Shown here: piece by piece, positions 20,701-26,494 of the stretch | Position numbering within the stretch: position 1 is the stretch's first letter | Layout of the letters: each line of letters begins with the position of its first letter | Origin: Mucidula mucida | Taxonomy: Eukaryota > Basidiomycota > Agaricomycetes > Agaricales > Physalacriaceae | NCBI GenBank assembly: GCA_015501055.1 | Contig: JADNYV010000470.1 | Coordinates: 1-26,494 of the forward strand | Direction of reading: 5' to 3' | Length of the DNA: 26,494 nucleotides | Position numbers and translations under genes: made by a program | The notes under the pieces: model-generated | Told to the model about the DNA's origin: nothing | The model's input: the letters and a program-made list of their open reading frames with translations, nothing else | Databases searched by the model: none

Positions 20701-20892
20701 CTGAACCACAGAATACGCATGTTGACGGGTTTACTACCGCGCCCCCGGGAGGGTATCCCCCACAGGGGATGTGGGAGTCATTGCATCCAGCCTAGTAAAT
20801 CCATCAGCTCATTTTGTAGTATCATTTTTTACTGACGACATAGTGACAGCTATGGCGGCGGGGACTTTAACTTTTATGGGACTGGAGTATGA
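17721..20892 (+). CDS. Zn2Cys6 fungal-specific transcription factor
   Basis: Nineteen exons total exactly 2,265 bases (754 residues): 17721-17783, 17832-17847, 17900-17905, 17967-18049, 18098-18117, 18167-18221, 18269-18441, 18494-18608, 18655-18996, 19046-19197, 19251-19319, 19371-19518, 19571-19685, 19738-19967, 20022-20161, 20209-20235, 20286-20607, 20655-20794, 20844-20892. The cluster CX2CX6CX9CX2CX6C (ACDMCKRKKIRC to NCLNSKVHC, about residues 20-48) binds DNA and is spread over exons 1-4. A coiled-coil dimer segment follows (YVESLERRLQKLTQLFKKLLPEVD), then the Fungal_trans middle homology region (FEHENCFLPLLHRPMFEKAL, GTAFRLIQDAGMHMR, VFWCLMFLD). The C-terminus is rich in Pro, Gln and Tyr, suggesting activation. 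If the last intron (20795-20843) is retained the protein ends at TAG 20793-20795. Targets are unknown. Confidence 0.92.
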
Positions 20893-21163
20893 TTCGTTTT
20901 GTTGCGCTTTGAGCTTTGTACTTAGATCAGGACACTGTTTGTAACTAGCATTACTTTGTAGATTCAATTAGCATGAGCTTGTCTTGTTGTCAAAATACCA
21001 TGTCTTGTACACGGCTGTAGATGGTTGCCACCGGGCAAGGTTGGGGCAAGGCCTTGCTGAGTACTTGAGTGCCTGCCGGCTGAGGCAGACCTCGGAGAAG
21101 CGGACCGAGGCTTGATTTTCAACCCCCATCACCAGAATCCTTCCCTTTCCTCTCTCTCCAGTC

Positions 21164-22125
21164 ATGGTAAAGATAGAATATGTTCTCTTTGATATGGATG
21201 GCGCGTCGTCTAATAAGTATCGGGTCCTTTCGTTGACCATCGTTTTGCGTATAGGTCTTATGATCGATTCGGAAAAGATCTACTCGGATGTTACCAGTTC
21301 GCCTCTATCTCTGCTTGATAAATACATACATTCAGCGCATTTCTAGACGCTATTCTCAGCAAATACGGAAAGGAGATGACTTGGGATATGAAAGCCGGTT
21401 GCATGGGAAAACGTATGTACCGGTCCTCCTCGTCGATTCAATTGGTTGAACATGAACGCGTACTACGCCTTGCAGCTGAACGAGAGGCCGCTCTCCATTT
21501 ACTCTCATTCTTCCCAGACATTTCCCTCACACTTGAAGAGTACCTTGTAGAACGAAATAGATTGCAAGATGAAGCGTGGCCTACAGTCCCTCTCCTCCCC
21601 GGCGTCGAAAAACTAATAACCTATCTGAAGAAACACAATATCCCCATAGCAGTCGCCACGGGCTCTCGCCGGCGGAACTATGACATGAAGACCGGTCACC
21701 TCGGTCACGTCTTTGGATTGTTCGAAGGACGCGTTGTTTGCGGGGATGACGATCTCGCTGGGGTGCGAGGAAAGCCACATCCCGATATATTCTTGACTGC
21801 GGCTGCTCTTTTGGGTCGCGGGGTAGGCCCTATACAAAGCGACAGGCTGTCTTCTGACCACGTTGCTGAACGTGCGCGGGGACTCGTTTTTGAAGACGGT
21901 CTCCCGGGGATGCAAGCTGGCAAGCGAGCCGGGATGAAGGGTATGTCCCTCTCACGATTGTATTTCGCGATGCCATTTGAGTTTGATGATGATTCAGTTG
22001 TTTGGGTCCCTGATAGTAATTTGCTGGATGTCGCTTATGACGGGGAGGAGATTGCAGACCAGATCCTGAAGTCGATAGAGGACTTCGTACCAGAAGCGTG
22101 GGGTCTCCCGCCATATGACGAGTGA
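21164..22125 (+). CDS. HAD-superfamily phosphatase, HDHD1/pseudouridine phosphatase-like
   Basis: Five exons (21164-21200, 21255-21296, 21347-21412, 21476-21940, 21998-22125) give 245 residues. HAD motif I is VLFDMDG (nucleophile and acid Asp), motif II ATGS, motif III RGKPHPDIF (Lys) and motif IV LVFEDG. A cap domain between motifs I and II makes it subfamily I. The C-terminal SIEDFVPEAWGLPPYDE closely parallels the tail of human HDHD1/PUDP, a pseudouridine-5'-phosphatase; the substrate here is inferred and could be another sugar phosphate. A roughly 25-residue insertion (GRGVGPIQSDRLSSDHVAER) precedes motif IV. The first intron has a GC rather than GT donor at 21201, forced by the requirement to read FDMDG into LMIDSEK. 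Confidence 0.92.
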
Positions 22126-22497
22126 TGTCCATTAGGGGTATGACCCTTGTTGAAATCATGCAGCGTGATGGGTCCACGTCTTTCAACTTTCAAGGATCTA
22201 CAGCTGGCACCGCCATATTCGACCAGGGATTGAAAGGCTTTCAAGGATTCACTCTTTTTGGTTTACGCTCTACGATTTTCTCACTGTAACCAAGACAAAA
22301 ATGGCCGACAACGTCTTCTTCATCCAGGTATACACTTTCAAGGTGGGCGATGCTCGATGTCTGACTCTTACCGTACAATTGTCGTTGTGTTTCAACGCTC
22401 ACTCATAGGAATGCGCAGTGTGTTCCACTTGACCGCCACGTTTCGAACTGACTATAAAATGGCCACTCAAACCACAGATTCATCATTCTAACTTGCG
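22126..22497. other. Short intergenic region with a TATA box
   Basis: About 370 bases between the phosphatase stop and the beta-lactamase-like pseudogene. TATAAAA lies at 22453-22459, about 40 bases before the ATG at 22498, and is likely the old promoter of that pseudogene. A short ORF from about 22302 (MADNVFFIQ) is not convincing. Confidence 0.45.
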
Positions 22498-24449
22498 ATG
22501 CTCTTTTTCGCCGTTCTTCTTCCACCATCGTCTCTGCATTGCCTTTCCTTTGAAGCGCGATGACAGTTCACTTCTCACGTCCGAAATTGATGACTTTATT
22601 CAAAGCATCCTGACCGACTGGGGCTCTCCCGCCGGTGTCTCTGTCGCGGCTGTCCTTATGAATGAGGATGGCAGCTGGACCGTCGACACTAAAGGTTACG
22701 GTAACGCAACGTCCGGCGGCTCATTCATCGATGACGACACCATGTTTTGTATTGGTTCTAATTCAAAGGTATTGTTCAGCTTGTTCTGGTGTTTTGCATG
22801 GTGACAGACTCTTTTACATCTATTTCTACTGGACTTTTACTTTCTAACGAATCTCTTGAGCCTTCTCTCACGACTGCGACTAAACTGGCTTCTATATTTC
22901 CTGACTTGTGGGAGTTAATGGATGACTATGCTACCGCACAAAGCACAATGGTAGATTTGTTCAGCCATCGCACTGGGCTTCCGCGCCATGATTTTTTGTA
23001 TTCGCTGGATACTACTATCGAAGATATGGTAAGTTGTTCTATCGCTTTTGCGCCTTAGAATGTTCTCTCTTATATCTAACCTTCTAGATGAGAGAAACCA
23101 AGTATCTAAAGCCATCCCTCGAATTCCGTGACTCGTTCCAGTATAACAATATGATGTACGCGATCATGTCGTACCTTCCTACCACCCTCCTTCCTTCGAA
23201 GATTCCCTTTGCGCAATATGTCAAGCAGAATATCTTCAAACCTCTTGGACTAAGTGCAACTTACTCGCCGGCTGTTGCTTCGCAAGGGCATCTCCTAGCT
23301 CGAGGAATTGGGAGAGACGGACAGAACCTGACTGAAAACATATTTGACATGGGTACGCCGAGGACTGGTCCGGAAACGTAACGGAAGATGGGAACGGTAT
23401 GTACCTCACGTTTTTCATGCCAGGCTGATAATCAAATCTACTATCATAACCAATGTCCGGCGCAGGTGGCATCATCATGAACGCCAAAGATGCTGCTACT
23501 TGGCTCCAAACCCTGCTTCTCCAAGGAGCGAACCCGACAACCGGGCGAACAAGTCATTCCGGCTGAAGCGGTGGCGCAAAGATCGACTGGGGTCAGCGAC
23601 AGGGTATGTTGTCGGTTGATCTTACAATGCATTGCGCCTCATTCATTACAGTACTCCTTTGCTGTATGGCGCCAGTCAGGAAGTGGGCACCTATCAAGGC
23701 TATCGTACGTTGTTGTTGCTTTATCGGGAGATGTTTAGCGGCTGACCGACGTCTGATAGCCTTTAGGAGACGTTACCGGCTTCCACTTAGCCATCGCCGT
23801 CCGCCAATCTGGGTGTTGCAGTCTTCAGCAAACGATGTCTATGGCCCGTACTTCATCCAGGTCATCAAATACCGCATCATGGACAAAACTTCTCGGGTTG
23901 AACTGGATCAGCGTGTAAGCAGATTTTGTTCCAAGTACTTGCGGCTGACCTCGACTCGCAGTTACAAAGCAAAAATGTAGTGGACGCGTATACCGCATCG
24001 CTTGCCACAGTTACACCAACGCCTGCCGACCCTTTACGCAGACCTCGCTGGCACGCACAGCAATGGCGGCTTACGGGAACATCGACCTTTGGTATGCCTC
24101 CGCATGTTAAGATATTCTCGCTACTCTTCCCAACGTCGTTGGCGAACTACCGACTCTTGGAACAAGCTCATGTTCAGCTGCAACACCTTTGACGGCGATG
24201 TTTGGAACCTCACAGTGCTGGATAGTCGGGTAAGTCAGCCACTGCTCTCAAGATGTAATGGCATTCAACGCGCTCACTGCTGTATAATAGCCTACGGCGG
24301 GGCAACGGACTGGCGAATTTTGGAGCGTCAGTCAGGGGAGTTCACGGCCCAGTTCGCTCTGGCTTTGGAATCCGCGGTGGTTTCTCGGGTGCGACACGGG
24401 GGACACCGTTGAAGGTGCCAGCGAGGTTTGGTTTGAGAAGAGCGTCTAA
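22498..24449 (+). pseudogene. Serine beta-lactamase-like (PF00144-type) pseudogene
   Basis: The order of family blocks is intact but the frame is broken repeatedly. Blocks: hydrophobic N-terminus MLFFAVLLPP, then DDFIQSILTDWGSPAGVSVAAV, the SxxK motif in FCIGSNSK (catalytic Ser, about 22755-22770), LFSHRTGLPRHDFLY, QYNNMMYAIMSYLP with the YxN-like element, GGIIMNAKDAATWLQTLLL, LGVAVFS, FDGDVWNLTVLDSR and a final EVWFEKSV before TAA at 24447. Apparent frameshifts lie near 22806, 23360, 23545, 23595, 23830 and 24070, several in short homopolymers. Intact relatives are extracellular or cytosolic hydrolases of unknown substrate common in Agaricomycetes. Either the gene is decayed or the assembly has many small indels; the neighbouring genes are clean, which favours decay. 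Confidence 0.75.
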
Positions 24450-25215
24450 GGCGTTTTGGGCGTTAGTTTGTGGCGCAACTCGGACAATATACTTACAGTA
24501 GTGACGATTTTAATGAAAATGTTCCGTCACGGTGCGGGGACCTTGGAAGGAATGGCGAGTGCCACGGACTCTGTTCCTTCTTTCACAACAATCACTCCCG
24601 TTCACATAGAAAAGCTGTCATTCGAGGGTCTATGTTGTCAATTGACATCTACTATAGTGCCTGCCACATACTGTGACTGATGAACTGAACCCCCTCCATC
24701 ACAATTCGCGACGTAAACGCCCTGGGCTCGATCCAGACGCGTTCCTGTGGCAACTCGAGCTTGGAGCATGTTCAGTGGCTAGCCCTAATTGCTCTCCCCC
24801 AGCTTCAGGTTAGTCCCGGTGCTTAGTTAAGCTTGGAGGTTTTACGCCACATACACCCCCACGATGACACTAGAATTGAGAAGAGCTCTCTATTGTCTAG
24901 CGGCCACCATAGAGGATTATCTGGTGTGGGTAGCGCCGAGGCAGCGGAGTACTACTTATCCTAAACTCCAATGTCAATCTGGTAGCAAGTAGAAGCGCCG
25001 ATTGGCTTTGCGTCTACTAGGGAATGGACGTAAGCAGCGAGGCTACAGGAGGCTTGTCAAGTCTGTGGTTATGATTAAACTGGTAAACTTCTGATTTCAA
25101 CGCCACAACATTGGTACATGCATTACTTTCTTCGCGCAAATAGTATATAAGTAAATGAGATGCTCACTGATTGTCCTTGTTGATGCAGATAGTCGATAGA
25201 ACCGGGTCCGTACGC
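24450..25215. other. Intergenic region, no gene seen
   Basis: About 770 bases between the pseudogene end and the stop of the convergent F-box/LRR-like gene. No coding frame with family features, repeat or RNA gene was recognised. Confidence 0.5.
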
Positions 25216-26464
25216 TCACTCGTACACCCACACCACCCCCGCACCGTCCTGGAAGTCAATCCCCTCCAGCTCGAAATACTCCGTCCACCAGATAAACACG
25301 TCCTCCGCCAACATGTCCGAGTCCGCATCGACCAAAAACCCGACCGTCCTCACCGTCTCCAGATTCGGAAACATCTCCCTTCTGACGGACATCAAATGAG
25401 ACCTTGTCGGCGACGCCTTGTCCGGATAGAGACCGTTGGACGCGACCTCGCACAAGCCGATGCGGCGCAGGGCCTGATGCGGGGTATCGATCGCGATTAC
25501 GGGAGACTGGATCGTGAACGTGAGCGTGTGCAGATTAGGGCACGCGTCTGGGAGCAAGAATGCCTCCGGTTTAACATTGTTCTGCAAAGACGATCCGTGC
25601 AAAGGGCGCACGATTGGCTCTGGGTCGAGGCCCGCGGAGGAGGGCAGATGTACCGAGAGGAGAGAAGGTCCGTGCAGTTTGAGGAAGCGACGGAAGATAT
25701 CTGGGGACGCGAAATATCCGGCGTCGCACGGTTTGAGTGTCAGCGTGGTCAACGAGGGGAGAGAAAGGGACAAGGCAGCGGACATGCTGGCGTGACTGGA
25801 TGCCAACACGAGATGCTCAAGGACAGGGAGGGTGGACATGTCTTGGATGTTGTTGGCGTCACCACCTGCATAGTTCCGGAGATCGAGGACGCGAAGGGCG
25901 TAAAAGGATGACAGATGAACTGGATTCATGAAGCTCTGATCCTTGGTATCCTTCCAATAAAGTTCTTGGAGGGAGGAGCCGTAGAGTCGCGTGATGCCGC
26001 GAACAAAATCTGGGGGTAGTGAATGCGTCCAATTGCCGCTCAAGATTCGCAGTCTTGGGCAGAGCATAAATATCTGAAAGAGGGTCTGTAGGTAGGAAAG
26101 GCTATGTGCGTTTCTGGCGTGGGTGAAGATCTCGATATTTCTGACAAAGAGACCATACTCTGAGACGCGGGCGACTACCGAGGTAGAGATATGACTCTGT
26201 AGAGCGTGAAGGATTATGGCAGCTCTGGAGGGGCTTAAGATTACGATGTGTTCATAGAGTATTGGAGTGGCGATCTGGTGCCAGAGATGACAAACGAGGA
26301 CTAGAGTAGCTTTGGTTCGCTGGGCGAGAAACGGGGTGTTGGGGCCATGACGTTATTGGACAGCGTCGGGAAATGAAGGGGTCTAGCGGAGATAGATGGT
26401 GGGACTTGTGCATGTACGTCGCAAACTGAAAATCTCGAGCCATTATCTCGGGGGGCAACGGTGG
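25216..26464 (-). CDS. F-box/LRR-like protein, 5' end unsettled
   Basis: The main exon is open from about 26330 to the stop at 25216. It reads QRTKATLVLVCHLWHQIATPILYEHIVILSPS, the usual second half of a fungal F-box region, then leucine-rich repeat-like segments (LCPRLRILSGNW, LRVLDLRNY, LPVLEHLVLASS, LPSLTTLTLKPC, CPNLHTLTFTIQ, FPNLETVRTVGF). Upstream, near 26450, LPPEIMAR matches the start of an F-box and must be joined by splicing, but a TGA lies just before it and no phase-correct intron was found. The start may be outside the window or this part is damaged. F-box proteins recruit substrates to SCF ubiquitin ligases; partners are unknown. Basidiomycetes have many such genes of this LRR type. 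Confidence 0.7.
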
Positions 26465-26494
26465 GCAGAGGCTTCACCGTCGTAGCTGGTTGCG

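Overview
The window looks like a stretch of Agaricomycete (mushroom-forming basidiomycete) genome. Coding regions are cut by many GT-AG introns of about 44-63 bases, gene density is high, and the families present (Plavaka transposase, a Ty1/copia element, a Zn2Cys6 regulator, an F-box-type protein) are typical of that group. Assignments come from reading frames, splice sites and remembered family motifs; no database was searched.

Left half (about 280-13740): nested mobile DNA. The innermost layer is a complete Ty1/copia retrotransposon (2572-8044) with 236-bp LTRs that match at 234 of 236 positions, a perfect 5-bp target duplication, a primer site matching the anticodon arm of initiator tRNA-Met, and gag-pol broken by one frame slip in integrase. 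It sits inside an exon of a Plavaka-type (CACTA-like) transposase gene on the minus strand (1332-10105). Removing the retroelement and one target copy gives a spliced transposase frame of exactly 969 codons, interrupted only by two TGA codons. A divergent second gene (10225-13180) lies in the same transposon. Imperfect 28-bp terminal inverted repeats (971-998, 13482-13509), GTCTT-rich subterminal arrays and a 2-bp target duplication bound this element. Removing it rejoins an acidic open frame that ends at a stop. Still further out, a 21-bp near-palindromic sequence lies in inverted orientation on both sides (278-298, 13720-13740), perhaps a third, older layer.

Right half (14030 to the end): ordinary chromosomal genes. 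These are an Old Yellow Enzyme flavoprotein of the YqjM-like type (405 aa), a 260-aa protein resembling the meiotic recombination factor Mei4, a 754-aa Zn2Cys6 transcription factor with a 6-nt micro-exon, and a 245-aa HAD phosphatase of the HDHD1 type. They are followed by a frameshifted serine beta-lactamase-like pseudogene and a minus-strand F-box/LRR-like gene near the window edge.

The clearest joint story is transposon layering and decay. Stops in the Plavaka genes and both LTR differences look like C-to-T changes, mostly at CpG, as expected in methylated repeats. The least explained items are the second gene of the Plavaka element and the possible Mei4 homologue.
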